The notes: generated by a model from the letters alone, not told the origin. A DNA stretch of 64,000 nucleotides from Pseudarthrobacter sp. AL07 (GCF_029960665.1 NZ_JASBRB010000003.1:186001-250000), one strand, 5' to 3'; shown: positions 52,275 to 61,933, numbered from the stretch's first letter. Made by a program: numbers and translations.

Positions 52275-53400
52275 ATGAGCGACGCTGATGTCACTGCCCA
52301 AGTACCTGCCGCGCCGGACCCTTCGGACATCCTGGCCCTTGATGCGCTGCTGAGCTCGGACGAGCTGGAAGTTCGGCAGAGAATCCGCGACTTCACCGAC
52401 CAGCGGATCAAACCAAACATCGCCCGCTGGTATGACGACGCCGCCTTTCCGCTGGAGCTCGCTCCCGAGCTCGGCGAGCTCGGCGTCCTGGGGATGCACC
52501 TGGAAGGGTACGGCTGCCCGGGCCGTTCCGCCGTCGAATACGGCCTGGCCGCGATGGAAGTTGAGGCCGGCGATTCCGGAATCCGGACCTTCGTCTCGGT
52601 GCAGGGGTCCCTGGCCATGACGGCGATCCATAAATGGGGTTCGGAGGACCAGAAGCAGGAGTGGCTCCCCCGGATGGCTGCCGGCGAAGTGATCGGCTGC
52701 TTCGCCCTGACCGAACCCACGGCGGGCTCCGACCCGTCCTCGATGACCACCTTTGCCCGCCGGGACGGCACCGGCGACAACGCCGGCTGGGTCCTGGACG
52801 GCGCCAAGCGCTGGATCGGGCTGGCGTCCGTGGCCGGGGTGATGGTGGTGTGGGCAAAAACCGACGACGGCGTCCGCGGCTTCCTGGTGCCGGCCGGCAC
52901 GCCGGGTGTGACCACCACCCCCATCGCGCAGAAACTCTCCATGCGCGCTTCCATCCAGTGCGATGTGGCCTTCGACGGCGTCCGGCTGGGGTGCCATGGG
53001 CGCCGCGCGTGATTCCTACGAGGCCGCCCTGGCGTATTCGCAGGACCGGCTGCAGTTTGGCAAGCCGCTGGCCGGGTACCAGCTGACGCAGGAAAAGCTG
53101 GTGAATATGCTGCTGGAGATCCAGAAAGGCACCATACTGGCCTACTACCTGGGGCGCCTCAAAGACGAAAGGAAGCTGCGGCCCGAGCAGATCTCGCTGG
53201 GCAAGCTGAACAACGTGCGCGAGGCCATCAAGATCGCCCGGGAAGCCCGTTCCATCCCCGGCGGCAACGGCATCACGCTGGACTATTCGCCGCTGCGGCA
53301 TGCTGCCAACCTGGAGTCAGTCCGCACGTACGAGGGCCCCGACGAGGTCCACCTTCTGGTGCTGGGCCAGCACATCACGGGCCTCGGCGCGTTCCGGTAA
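52275..53400 (+). pseudogene. Acyl-CoA dehydrogenase with internal deletion and frameshift
   Basis: The first frame (52275 to ~52990) reads as a glutaryl-CoA-dehydrogenase-like ACAD: 'VRQRIRDFTDQRIKPNIARW', 'IGCFALTEPTAGSDPSSMTT', 'IQCDVAFDGVRL'. The second frame (~52990-53400) resumes at 'WGAMGAARDSYEAALAYSQD' and runs to 'VRTYEGPDEVHLLVLGQHIT' with a normal end. About 28 residues that homologues carry between these points are missing and the frame is shifted. TAAGAT at 52263-52268 six bases before the ATG shows the promoter is intact. Confidence 0.85.
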
Positions 53401-53419
53401 ACATACCTGCCCCGCGTGG

Positions 53420-54031
53420 CTAATCGGGCAGGATGACCAGCCCAAGGTAGCCACGCAGGCACCCTGCCATGTCGACGCTATCGGGCGACAACAGCCACTG
53501 TGTTTGGATGCCGTCCCACAGGGCAATCAAGGATGCCGCGGCGGCTTCCGGTTCCACACCGGGGCGCAGCCGCCCTTCCTCGGCGAGCTGCGTGAACCGA
53601 CGGGCGTAGCTCCCCCGCAACCGGTCAAATCGTTCGGTGAAAAATTCGCGCCCCGGATGGCCGTCCGTGACGGATTCCGCGCACAGCACGGTGTACAACT
53701 CAATGACGCCCGGGACTTCTTCATTGAAGCGGGCCTGGCGGATCACGGCGTCAACGAGCCCTTCCCCGGGATCGGGAGGTGTTGTGCCATCTCCGGTATT
53801 CGAGTCGCGCCAGTTGAGCACGGCAAGCAGCAGATCGCTTTTCGACGGGAAGTAATGCAGGAGGCTCGTCTGGCTCATGCCGAGGTGGTCTGCAACATCC
53901 TGCAAGGAGCCCCCGCGGTACCCGTGGGCCGCAAAGACTGCGTGCGCGGCAACAAGTATGGCTTGCCTGCGTTCCGTCGACTTCGCATATGGTCCCCTCC
54001 GGGACGGCCGCCCCGCCTCGTTTGTGGTCAT
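53420..54031 (-). CDS. TetR-family regulator
   Basis: 203 residues from ATG 54031. The N-terminal HTH is 'RRQAILVAAHAVFAAHGYRG' followed by 'LQDVADHLGMSQTSLLHYFP'; the ligand domain (~75-200) is helical and ends 'MAGCLRGYLGLVILPD'. A perfect palindrome at 54069-54094 in the divergent gap is its likely operator, so it should control both itself and the beta-galactosidase gene. A start at 54082 would run the gene into that operator. Confidence 0.9.
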   Translation of the reverse strand: MTTNEAGRPSRRGPYAKSTERRQAILVAAHAVFAAHGYRGGSLQDVADHLGMSQTSLLHYFPSKSDLLLAVLNWRDSNTGDGTTPPDPGEGLVDAVIRQARFNEEVPGVIELYTVLCAESVTDGHPGREFFTERFDRLRGSYARRFTQLAEEGRLRPGVEPEAAAASLIALWDGIQTQWLLSPDSVDMAGCLRGYLGLVILPD

Positions 54032-54068
54032 GGCATGCCAGTGTACAGGCGGATTTGTGCGATAAATC

Positions 54069-54104
54069 AAAATTCGAGTCACTACTCGAATTTTGTGTTA
54101 GCCT
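54069..54104. promoter_or_regulatory. TetR operator palindrome and beta-galactosidase promoter
   Basis: AAAATTCGAGT (54069-54079) and ACTCGAATTTT (54084-54094) are perfect 11-base arms around CACT. TAGCCT at 54099-54104 is a -10 candidate for the beta-galactosidase gene; its -35 region would lie under the operator. Confidence 0.75.
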
Positions 54105-54203
54105 TTCTCGTAACGGTCCCGGACGTGTCGGACCTCACAGTCTTGCCATGATGGTCCTGCAGCGCCTCTGGCGCGGCGGGCTGACAGAAGGAGCAGACCA
54201 GTA

Positions 54204-57200
54204 ATGTCCCAGTTCACAGCGTCCGGCCGCACCGCCGACGTTTCCTACATCACTGACCGCGGACCGGGTTCGGGCCGGCGGACGGCCGCCCGCTCCTGGC
54301 TGCACACCACGGCTCCCACCCAGTCGCTCAACGGCAATTGGCGCTTCCGGCTCCTGCCTGGTGCACCCGGAACCCCCGGGGGCCGCGGCGTCCTGCCCGC
54401 CGGCGAGGCTGTGGAGAGCGTCGCGGAGGAGGCGTTCGATGACTCGTTATGGGACGAGATCGCCGTCCCGGCCCATTGGGTGCTGGAAGGCGACGGTCGC
54501 TACGGGCGGCCCATTTACACCAACGTCCAGTTCCCCTTCCCCACCGATGCGCCCAACGTCCCCGACGAGAATCCCACCGGCGACTACCGGCGCACCTTCG
54601 ACCTCCCGGAATCATGGTCCGAAGCCGAGCGGATCCTGCTGCGGTTCGACGGCGTCGAATCGCGGTACAAGGTATGGGTCAACGGGGTGCCGATCGGCGT
54701 CGGCGTCGGGAGCCGGCTGGCTCAGGAATTCGATATAACCGATGCTGTGCGTTCGGGATCGAACGTGCTGGCCGTGCGGGTGCACCAGTGGTCGGCGTCG
54801 AGCTACCTCGAAGACCAGGACCAGTGGTGGATGCCCGGCATCTTCCGCGACGTGACGCTTCAGGCACGGCCGGCAGGCGGCATCGACGACGTCTGGCTGC
54901 GCACCTCGTTCAGCGGCTCCGGTGATTCCGGCGCCGGCACGATTGACCCTGAGATCACGGCAACCGGTGACGCCTTTCCGGTGACGCTGTCCGTTCCGGA
55001 GCTGGGCGTGGACGTCACGTGGAACTCCGCGGCGGACGTTGCCCCGGTGGCGATCAACGCCGTCGAACCGTGGTCTGCCGAGATCCCGCGGCTGTACGAC
55101 GCAACGGTGGCCAGCGCTGCCGAGACGGTCTCGCTCCGACTGGGGTTCCGGACGGTGGAAATCGTGGGGGACCGCTTTCTGGTGAACGGCCGGCGTGTGG
55201 TGTTCCACGGCATGAACCGGCATGAGACGCATCCAGACCGGGGCCGCGTCTTCGACGAAGAGTTTGCCCGCACCGATCTGGCCCTTATGAAGCAGTTCAA
55301 CGTCAATGCGATCCGCACCAGCCACTATCCGCCCCATCCCCGGTTGCTGGACCTGGCCGATGAAATGGGCTTCTGGGTGACTCTTGAGTGCGACCTCGAA
55401 ACGCACGGATTCCATGCCCAGCAATGGGCCGGAAATCCCAGCGACGACCCCGCCTGGCGCGAAGCCTTTGTGGACCGCATCGAGCGCACCATTGAGCGCG
55501 ACAAGAACCACCCCTCCATCGTGATGTGGTCGCTGGGCAACGAGGCTGGCACGGGTGCCAACCTCGCAGCCATGGCCGCGTGGGCCCATGCCCGTGACAC
55601 CGGACGCCCCGTGCACTATGAGGGTGATTACAGCGGCGCCTATACGGATGTCTATTCGCGGATGTACTCCTCCGTGCCCGAGACTGAAGCGATCGGCCGG
55701 GACGGCTCCGGCTCCCTGCTGCTCGGCTGTTCCGCCGCCGAGTCGGCACGCCAGCGGACCAAACCCTTCATCCTGTGCGAGTACGTTCATGCGATGGGCA
55801 ACGGCCCCGGTGCCATCGACCAATATGAGAACCTCGTTGACCGCTACCCACGGCTGCACGGTGGGTTCGTCTGGGAATGGCGGGACCACGGCATCCGCAC
55901 ACGCACGGCAGACGGAACCGAATTCTTCGCCTACGGCGGCGATTTCAACGAAGTCATCCACGACGGCAACTTCGTGATGGACGGAATGGTTCTCTCCGAT
56001 TCGACACCGAGCCCGGGACTTTTCGAATACAAGCAGATCGTGGCGCCGATCCGATTGGGCTTCGGCACCGAGGTGCCCGTCGGAACGGCGTCCGACGGCG
56101 GTACGCGGCAGTTCATCACGGTCACCAATCTGCGGCACTCGGCGGACGCCTCCGACGTTGTGTTCCAGTGGCGGACTGAAGTGGACGGCATCCGCAGCGA
56201 CTCGGGCGAACTGGCAGTTGCCGGCACGTCCGGCAAGGCTCTTGCGGCCGGCGAATCAGTGACCCTCGCGCTACCGGAGTTCACCGTCTCCGGGCCCGGG
56301 GAGCATTGGCTCACCGTTGAAGCCGTACTCCGCAAGGACACCGGCTGGGCTCCGGCCGGGCACGTGATTTCAGCGGCCCAGCTGGATCTCACGGCGCCTG
56401 CAGCCCCGGTCCAGGCGCCGCGGCCGCTGGCTTCCGCCGGCAGGACAGGCAGCCTGGCGGCCGGGCCTGCGGGTGCCGGTTCCGCTGGGGCCGGAACGGT
56501 AACCCTCGGACCCGCGGTCTTCGAGGAGGGCCGACTTGTGTCGCTGGGCGGTTTGTCGGTGGCCGGTCCCCGCTTGGAGCTCTGGCGCGCACCAACGGAC
56601 AACGACGAGGGAGCCGGCGGCGGCAGTTACGATCTCGGCGACCCGTGGCTGAACAACGGAAACGGCGTGCCGGCTCCGACGTCGGCCTCGGTGTGGCGGA
56701 CAGCAGGCTTGGACCGTCTGACTGCCCGGGTAGAAAAGGTCGCGGCGAACGATTCAGGCGTGGCGGTCCGGACGCGGTACGCGCCCGCGGACAGCGCCGA
56801 CTCCGTGACGGTCGAAGAGCACTGGCAGCTCGCGGATGGGGAGCTGTGGCTGCGCCTGGACATTGTTCCCAGTGCCGGCTGGAACATGATCTGGCCGCGC
56901 ATCGGGGTCCAGTTCGATTTGCCCGGCTCCGTGGACGGTGCCTCCTGGTTCGGCGCCGGACCGCGGGAATCGTATCCGGACAGCATGCACGCAGCACTGA
57001 TCGGGCGGTATTCGGCGGCCATCGACGACCTCACAATCCCGTACGCGAAGCCGCAGGAAAGCGGGCACCGCAGCGCTGTGCGTTCACTCGAGCTGAACAA
57101 CGCGGGCGCGCCCTGGCTGAAAATGGACACGGTGGCGGATGCCCGCGGGCGCCGGCCCGGTTTCACCCTGGCCCGTCACACGGCACAGGAGGTCAGCGCG

Positions 57201-57365
57201 GCGGCCCATCCCCACGAGTTGCCTCCAAGTGCGCACAGCTACCTCTACCTGGACGCCGCCCAGCACGGTTTGGGTTCACGGGCCTGCGGTCCGGACGTCT
57301 GGCCGGAGTTCGCGCTTCGCCCGGAGGCCCGCACGCTGACGCTGCGGATCGGGACTGCCGGGTAG
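54204..57365 (+). CDS. lacZ: Beta-galactosidase, GH2 (LacZ type)
   Basis: 1053 residues, no signal peptide. Domain order of LacZ: sugar-binding domain (YTNVQFPFPTDAPNVPDENP), immunoglobulin-like domain, TIM barrel (FHGMNRHETHPDRGRVFDEE), and the C-terminal beta-galactosidase small chain (GPRESYPDSMHAALIGRYSA). The acid/base Glu lies in 'SIVMWSLGNEAGTG' and the nucleophile Glu in 'FILCEYVHAMGNGPG'. AGAAGGAG lies upstream of the ATG. Hydrolyses lactose or other beta-galactosides. The TetR operator upstream implies induction by a ligand. Confidence 0.95.
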   Translation: MSQFTASGRTADVSYITDRGPGSGRRTAARSWLHTTAPTQSLNGNWRFRLLPGAPGTPGGRGVLPAGEAVESVAEEAFDDSLWDEIAVPAHWVLEGDGRYGRPIYTNVQFPFPTDAPNVPDENPTGDYRRTFDLPESWSEAERILLRFDGVESRYKVWVNGVPIGVGVGSRLAQEFDITDAVRSGSNVLAVRVHQWSASSYLEDQDQWWMPGIFRDVTLQARPAGGIDDVWLRTSFSGSGDSGAGTIDPEITATGDAFPVTLSVPELGVDVTWNSAADVAPVAINAVEPWSAEIPRLYDATVASAAETVSLRLGFRTVEIVGDRFLVNGRRVVFHGMNRHETHPDRGRVFDEEFARTDLALMKQFNVNAIRTSHYPPHPRLLDLADEMGFWVTLECDLETHGFHAQQWAGNPSDDPAWREAFVDRIERTIERDKNHPSIVMWSLGNEAGTGANLAAMAAWAHARDTGRPVHYEGDYSGAYTDVYSRMYSSVPETEAIGRDGSGSLLLGCSAAESARQRTKPFILCEYVHAMGNGPGAIDQYENLVDRYPRLHGGFVWEWRDHGIRTRTADGTEFFAYGGDFNEVIHDGNFVMDGMVLSDSTPSPGLFEYKQIVAPIRLGFGTEVPVGTASDGGTRQFITVTNLRHSADASDVVFQWRTEVDGIRSDSGELAVAGTSGKALAAGESVTLALPEFTVSGPGEHWLTVEAVLRKDTGWAPAGHVISAAQLDLTAPAAPVQAPRPLASAGRTGSLAAGPAGAGSAGAGTVTLGPAVFEEGRLVSLGGLSVAGPRLELWRAPTDNDEGAGGGSYDLGDPWLNNGNGVPAPTSASVWRTAGLDRLTARVEKVAANDSGVAVRTRYAPADSADSVTVEEHWQLADGELWLRLDIVPSAGWNMIWPRIGVQFDLPGSVDGASWFGAGPRESYPDSMHAALIGRYSAAIDDLTIPYAKPQESGHRSAVRSLELNNAGAPWLKMDTVADARGRRPGFTLARHTAQEVSAAAHPHELPPSAHSYLYLDAAQHGLGSRACGPDVWPEFALRPEARTLTLRIGTAG

Positions 57366-57397
57366 AGGCCCGGCAGCCGCGCGATCAGCCGTCCAGC

Positions 57398-58717
57398 TCA
57401 AACTGCCACGGCCACCGGCTCCTTCTGGCCGGCGTCCTTGCGGATGGTCGCGCTGATCACGGCGGCGATGGTGCACATGGCCGCCGCGCCGAACCAGGCG
57501 TAGGTGTACTGGCCGGTGGCGTCCCGGATGACGCCGGCGCCGAGGGCCGCGGCGGCCGCGCCCAGCTGGTGGGCCGCGAACACCCAACCGAACACCACGC
57601 TGCCGTCCGCGCCGAACGTTTTCCGGCAGATTGCCGCGGTGGGCGGCACGGTGGCCACCCAGTCCAGGCCGTAGATCACCACAAAAACGATCATGCTTGG
57701 CTGGATGCTGGCGCTCAGGAGCAGCGGCAGCACCAGCAGGCCGATCCCCCGGAACTGGTAATACACGGCCAGCAGGATCTTTGGGTTGTAGCGGTCGGTC
57801 AGCCAGCCGGAGGCGATGGTGCCCACGATGTCAAAGATCCCGACGACGGCAAGCAGCCCGGCCGCGGTGGTTTCGGGCATGCCGTGGTCGTGGGCGGAGG
57901 GGATGAAGTGTGTGCCGATCAGCCCGTTCGTGGTGGCGCCGCAGATCGCGAATCCCGCCACCAACGCCCAGAACGTCCGCACCTTGCTGGCCCGCTTGAG
58001 CACCTGGAGGGCGCGCACCGCGGCGTTGCTGTTACGCCCACTGTCCGTCGCAAGGGCGGCAGCGGCAGCCTCAGTCACGCCCTTCTTAGGTGCCGTTTCA
58101 CCGTAAGGCAAGGCGCCGACGTCGGCCGGTGAGTTCTTGAGGAACTTCAGCACCAGCGGCACCACCGCCAGCGCGCCGGCGGCGATCAGCAGCGATGCCT
58201 GCCGCCAACCCGGGTCCTGGGCCAGCATGGCGATGAACGGCAGGAAGACCAGCTGGCCGGCAGCGCTGCCGGCGGTGAGGATGCCGATCACCAGGCCCCG
58301 GCTCTTGGAGAACCAGGTGTTGGCGATAGTGGCGGCGAAGACGAGCGCCATGGACCCGGTGCCGAGTCCAATCAAAAGGCCCCAGGTCAGGAGAATCTGC
58401 CAGGACTGGTTGACCAGCACCGTGAGCGCGCTGCCCGCGCCGATCAGCACCAGGGCGGTGGCGGTGACGGCCCTGATTCCGAATCTTTCCATCAGGGCAG
58501 CGGCGAAGGGGGCGGTCAGGCCAAACAGCACCAGGTTGATGCTGACGGCTGCCGACAGAACGGTGGTGGACCAGCCGAACTCCTGCTGCAGCGGCACCAT
58601 CAGGACGCCCGGGGCAGCACGGAATCCGGCGGCTCCCACGAGGGCCAGGAAGGCGACTGCCGCGACGATCCAGGCGGGGTGCAGGCGCCGACGCCGGGTT
58701 GTTTCCGTGGCGCTCAC
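57398..58717 (-). CDS. MFS transporter (OFA/MCT-like)
   Basis: 439 residues from GTG 58717, which overlaps the HxlR stop (GTGA). Twelve helices with a long central loop (~195-235, KKGVTEAAAAALATDSGRNS). 'FRAAPGVLMVPLQQEFGWST' and 'ASGWLTDRYNPKILLAVYYQ' fit the MFS group of oxalate/formate or monocarboxylate type carriers. The coupled HxlR regulator implies that a small molecule controls both. Confidence 0.87.
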   Translation of the reverse strand: MSATETTRRRRLHPAWIVAAVAFLALVGAAGFRAAPGVLMVPLQQEFGWSTTVLSAAVSINLVLFGLTAPFAAALMERFGIRAVTATALVLIGAGSALTVLVNQSWQILLTWGLLIGLGTGSMALVFAATIANTWFSKSRGLVIGILTAGSAAGQLVFLPFIAMLAQDPGWRQASLLIAAGALAVVPLVLKFLKNSPADVGALPYGETAPKKGVTEAAAAALATDSGRNSNAAVRALQVLKRASKVRTFWALVAGFAICGATTNGLIGTHFIPSAHDHGMPETTAAGLLAVVGIFDIVGTIASGWLTDRYNPKILLAVYYQFRGIGLLVLPLLLSASIQPSMIVFVVIYGLDWVATVPPTAAICRKTFGADGSVVFGWVFAAHQLGAAAAALGAGVIRDATGQYTYAWFGAAAMCTIAAVISATIRKDAGQKEPVAVAV

Positions 58718-59202
58718 GCGGCGGTGGCCAGTTGCACCGGCGCATCCGTCCGGGTGAGGCTGTGCCAGCTGGTGTTCGCGGCGGTCAGCCGTTCCCCGCA
58801 GCCGGTGCAGGTGTCCGCGGAACTGGTCCGCTGGCCGCAGCCGGAATGGATCACGTACATGTGGGCCTGGTCCGAGGGTGCCGGGAGGTGCTTTTCCGCC
58901 CACATAACCACGGCGTTCAGGATAGGGAGGGCGTCCTCACCCGTCGGGGTCAGGACGTACTCCTGGCGGGTGCGGCCCCCGTCGTCGTACGCCTTCTTCG
59001 CCAGCAGCCCCGACTCCACCAGACCCGCCAGGCGCCTGGTGAGCACCGAGTCCGCGACCGCGAGCCGGGACTTCATGGCGTCGAAACGCCCGTTGCCGAA
59101 AAAGACCTCGCGGAGCACAAGCATGCTCCAGGGGTCACCCAAAATGTCGAGACCTCGTGCCATGCTGCAGTTGCGCTGGGACCAGTCGGAGCGGAGTACC
59201 AT
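58714..59202 (-). CDS. HxlR-family regulator with C-terminal zinc-ribbon-like cysteines
   Basis: 162 residues. Winged helix of HxlR type: 'CSMARGLDILGDPWSMLVLR', 'FFGNGRFDAMKSRLAVADSV' and 'YVLTPTGEDALPILNAVVMW'. The usual N-terminal HxlR Cys is present (RNCSMA). The C-terminal ~45 residues add Cys pairs (SGCGQRTSSADTCTGCGERL), a likely metal-binding knuckle. TAGGGT lies six bases before the ATG on the minus strand. A perfect palindrome at 59220-59234 lies just upstream. Confidence 0.9.
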   Translation of the reverse strand: MVLRSDWSQRNCSMARGLDILGDPWSMLVLREVFFGNGRFDAMKSRLAVADSVLTRRLAGLVESGLLAKKAYDDGGRTRQEYVLTPTGEDALPILNAVVMWAEKHLPAPSDQAHMYVIHSGCGQRTSSADTCTGCGERLTAANTSWHSLTRTDAPVQLATAA

Positions 59203-59219
59203 AAAGGCACCCTAGCTAA

Positions 59220-59234
59220 CTTTCTTGAAGAAAG
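59220..59234. promoter_or_regulatory. Palindromic operator candidate of the HxlR regulator
   Basis: CTTTCTTGAAGAAAG is a perfect odd-centred palindrome lying at the -35 position relative to TAGGGT (59209-59214, minus strand). It fits autoregulation of the HxlR-MFS operon. Confidence 0.6.
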
Positions 59235-59273
59235 CCAGGGCGCCTTTTGGCTCGTGCCCGTGGTGGGAAGGTG

Positions 59274-60434
59274 CTACTCGAGGAACGTGAAAGCCCGCTC
59301 CAGGTCCGCGATGAGGTCTTCCACGTCCTCGATGCCGCAGGAGAGCCGGATCAGGTTGACCGGAACCGCGAGCTCAGTGCCCTTGACCGATGCGTGGGTC
59401 ATCTCCGAGGGGTAGTTCATCAGCGATTCGATGCCGCCCAGGGATTCCGCCAGCGTGAACACCTGCGTGTTTTCCGCGACCGTGCGGGCCGCCGCCTCGC
59501 CGCCCTTGAACTGGACGGAGACCATGCCACCGAACTTCTTCATCTGCTTCCTCGCCAGCTCGTGGCCCGGGTGGGAGGGCAGGCCCGGGTACAGCACAGC
59601 CTCCACCTCGGGGCGCTGCAGCAGCCATTCGGCCACGGCCTGGCCGTTGTCGCTGTGCCGGTCCATCCGCACGCCGAGCGTCTTCAGGCCACGGGTAGTG
59701 AGGAACGCGTCCATCGGGCCGGACACCGCGCCCACGGCGAACTGCACAAAGCCGATCTTCTCCGCGAGCTCCGCGTCGTTGACCACAATGGCGCCGCCCA
59801 CCACATCGGAGTGCCCGCCGATGTACTTGGTGGTGGAGTGGACCACGACGTCGGCACCCAGGGCGAGCGGGGTCTGAAGGTAGGGCGACGCGAAGGTATT
59901 GTCCACCACGAGGAGGGCACCGGCGTCGTGCGCTATCGCCGCGAGCGCCGCAATATCGGTGATCTTCATCAGCGGGTTGGAAGGGGTCTCCACCCAGACG
60001 AAGCGGGTCTTGCTCGCGGCCACGGCTTTGCGCACCGCGTCCAGGTCCGCCATGTCCACGGGCGTGTTGCCGATCCCCCAGTCCCCGAGCACGCGGTTGA
60101 TGAGCCGGTAGGTGCCGCCGTAGGCGTCGTTGCCGAGCACAATATGGTCGCCGGGCCGGGTCAGCGCCCGGATCAGGGAGTCCTCCGCCGCGAGGCCGGA
60201 GCTGAAGGAGTACGCATGGCTTCCGCCTTCGAGCGCCGCGAGCTGCTCCTGCAGGGCGTCGCGCGTTGGGTTGGTGCCGCGGCCGTATTCGTAGCCGTCG
60301 CGGAGCCCGCCGATTCCGTCCTGGGCGTACGTGGAGCTGAAGTGCACCGGCGGGACCACGGCGCCGGTGCGGGGCTCGAAGGCCTGGCCGGCGTGGACGG
60401 CGCGCGTGTTGAAACCCTGGTTTTCTGCAGACAT
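59274..60434 (-). CDS. metB: Cystathionine gamma-synthase (or gamma-lyase)
   Basis: 386 residues of the Cys/Met-metabolism PLP family. 'TRAVHAGQAFEPRTGAVVPP', 'YEYGRGTNPTRDALQEQLAA', 'VDNTFASPYLQTPLALGADV' and the PLP Lys in 'VVHSTTKYIGGHSDVVGG'. With the cystathionine beta-synthase gene upstream on the same strand, it may act as a gamma-synthase or as gamma-lyase in reverse transsulfuration; the sequence alone does not decide. AAAGGA precedes the ATG. A GATCGAGCCTGTCGA inverted repeat lies between the two genes. Confidence 0.92.
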   Translation of the reverse strand: MSAENQGFNTRAVHAGQAFEPRTGAVVPPVHFSSTYAQDGIGGLRDGYEYGRGTNPTRDALQEQLAALEGGSHAYSFSSGLAAEDSLIRALTRPGDHIVLGNDAYGGTYRLINRVLGDWGIGNTPVDMADLDAVRKAVAASKTRFVWVETPSNPLMKITDIAALAAIAHDAGALLVVDNTFASPYLQTPLALGADVVVHSTTKYIGGHSDVVGGAIVVNDAELAEKIGFVQFAVGAVSGPMDAFLTTRGLKTLGVRMDRHSDNGQAVAEWLLQRPEVEAVLYPGLPSHPGHELARKQMKKFGGMVSVQFKGGEAAARTVAENTQVFTLAESLGGIESLMNYPSEMTHASVKGTELAVPVNLIRLSCGIEDVEDLIADLERAFTFLE

Positions 60435-60451
60435 TTGAAGGTCCTTTCATG

Positions 60452-60499
60452 CGGTGATCGAGCCTGTCGAGATCCTGGTTTCGACAGGCTCAACCACCG
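60452..60499. repeat. Inverted repeat between cystathionine genes
   Basis: CGGTGATCGAGCCTGTCGA (60452-60470) pairs with 60481-60499 with two mismatches. It is the same element as at 34716-34780. Because it lies between co-directional genes, it may attenuate rather than end transcription. Confidence 0.6.
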
Positions 60500-60504
60500 G
60501 GGTA

Positions 60505-61890
60505 TTAGTTGCTGAGGTAGGCGAGGAGGTCGTGGCGGGTGAGGATTCCCACGGGCGCGCCGACGAACGTCACCATCACGGTGTCCACGTCGGAGAGCAG
60601 CTCGCGGGCTGCGGAGATGGTTTCCAGTGAGCCGATGACGGGCAGGCGGGGCCCCATGTGCTCGGAGATCTTGTCCGTCAGCTTGGCTTCGCCGCGGAAC
60701 AGCTTGGAGGTCAGGCTGCGCTCATCCACGGCGCCCAGGACCTCGCCCATGACCACCGGCGGTTCCTGCGAGAGGACCGGGATGTGGCTGACGCCGAACT
60801 CGTTCATGATGTTGATGACATCACGGACGGTCTCGTTGGGGTGGATGTGGACCAGATCCGGCAGCTCGCCGTTCTTGGTCTTGATGACCTCACCCACGGA
60901 GGCTTCTTCGCCGCCGGAGAGGAAGCCGTAGGAACGCATCCACTGGTCGTTGAAGATCTTGGCCAGGTAGCCGCGGCCGGAGTCCGGGAGGATGACCACC
61001 ACCACGGCGCTATCGGGGAGGTCGCGGGCGGTCTCCAGTGCTGCCACCACGGCCATGCCGGACGAGCCGCCCACCAGCAGCCCTTCCTCGCGGGCCAGCC
61101 GCCGGGTCATGGCGAAGGAATCGGCGTCGGTGACGGCAATGACGTCGTCCGGCACGGATTTGTCGTAGTTGGCCGGCCACATGTCCTCACCCACTCCCTC
61201 CACGAAGTACGGGCGCCCGGTGCCGCCGGAGTAGACCGAACCTGCGGGGTCCGCCCCGATGATCCTGACCCGGCCGCCGTCGGCCTCCGGACGCTCCGCC
61301 GAGATCTCCTTGAGGAAACGGCCGGTGCCGGTGATGGTGCCGCCGGTGCCGGCGCCGATCACGCAGTGCGTCACCGTGCCGTCCGTGTCCTGCCAGATCT
61401 CCGGTCCTGTGGACTCGTAGTGGCTGCCGGGCGCGGCCGGGTTGGAGAACTGGTCAGGCTTGTAGGCACCCGGAATTTCCGTGACGAGCCGGTCCGAGAC
61501 GCTGTAATAACTCTGCGGGCTGTCCGGGGCCACAGACGTGGGGGTGACCACGACCTCGGCGCCATACGCCTGAAGCACGGCGCGCTTGTCCTCGCCCACC
61601 TTGTCCGGCACCACGAAGATGCATTTGTAGCCCTTTTGCTGGGCAACGAGCGCCAGACCAACACCGGTGTTGCCCGACGTCGGCTCAACGATGGTCCCGC
61701 CAGGCAGGAGCTTGCCGGTCCGTTCGGCCTCTTCGATCATTTTCACCGCGATGCGGTCCTTGATGGAGCCGCCAGGATTGATGTATTCCAGCTTGACCAG
61801 GACAGTGGCTTTGAGGCCTTCCGTTACGTGGTTGAGCTTGATGAGCGGCGTGTTTCCGATGAGGTCCAGGACGGACTGCGCGTACTTCAT
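60505..61890 (-). CDS. cbs: Cystathionine beta-synthase
   Basis: 461 residues from ATG 61890; further upstream codons do not fit the family. PLP fold-type II domain: 'LIGNTPLIKLNHVTEG', PLP Lys in 'YINPGGSIKDRIAVKMIEEA', 'EPTSGNTGVGLALVAQQKGY' and 'VIGAGTGGTITGTGRFLKEI'. The C-terminal ~120 residues hold two CBS domains (VRDVINIMNEFGVSHIPVLS; TVMVTFVGAPVGILTRHDLL). Condenses serine and homocysteine. TAACTT lies seven bases before the ATG. Confidence 0.94.
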   Translation of the reverse strand: MKYAQSVLDLIGNTPLIKLNHVTEGLKATVLVKLEYINPGGSIKDRIAVKMIEEAERTGKLLPGGTIVEPTSGNTGVGLALVAQQKGYKCIFVVPDKVGEDKRAVLQAYGAEVVVTPTSVAPDSPQSYYSVSDRLVTEIPGAYKPDQFSNPAAPGSHYESTGPEIWQDTDGTVTHCVIGAGTGGTITGTGRFLKEISAERPEADGGRVRIIGADPAGSVYSGGTGRPYFVEGVGEDMWPANYDKSVPDDVIAVTDADSFAMTRRLAREEGLLVGGSSGMAVVAALETARDLPDSAVVVVILPDSGRGYLAKIFNDQWMRSYGFLSGGEEASVGEVIKTKNGELPDLVHIHPNETVRDVINIMNEFGVSHIPVLSQEPPVVMGEVLGAVDERSLTSKLFRGEAKLTDKISEHMGPRLPVIGSLETISAARELLSDVDTVMVTFVGAPVGILTRHDLLAYLSN

Positions 61891-61933
61891 AGGTACAAAG
61901 TTACCGCCTGCCGCCGTTGGTCCTGCCCGGGGC

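Noticed and set aside
59240..61933. SAM or similar riboswitch before the metB/cbs genes
   Set aside because: The upstream gaps are short and show only promoter-like sequence and the shared inverted repeat; no multi-stem aptamer was seen.
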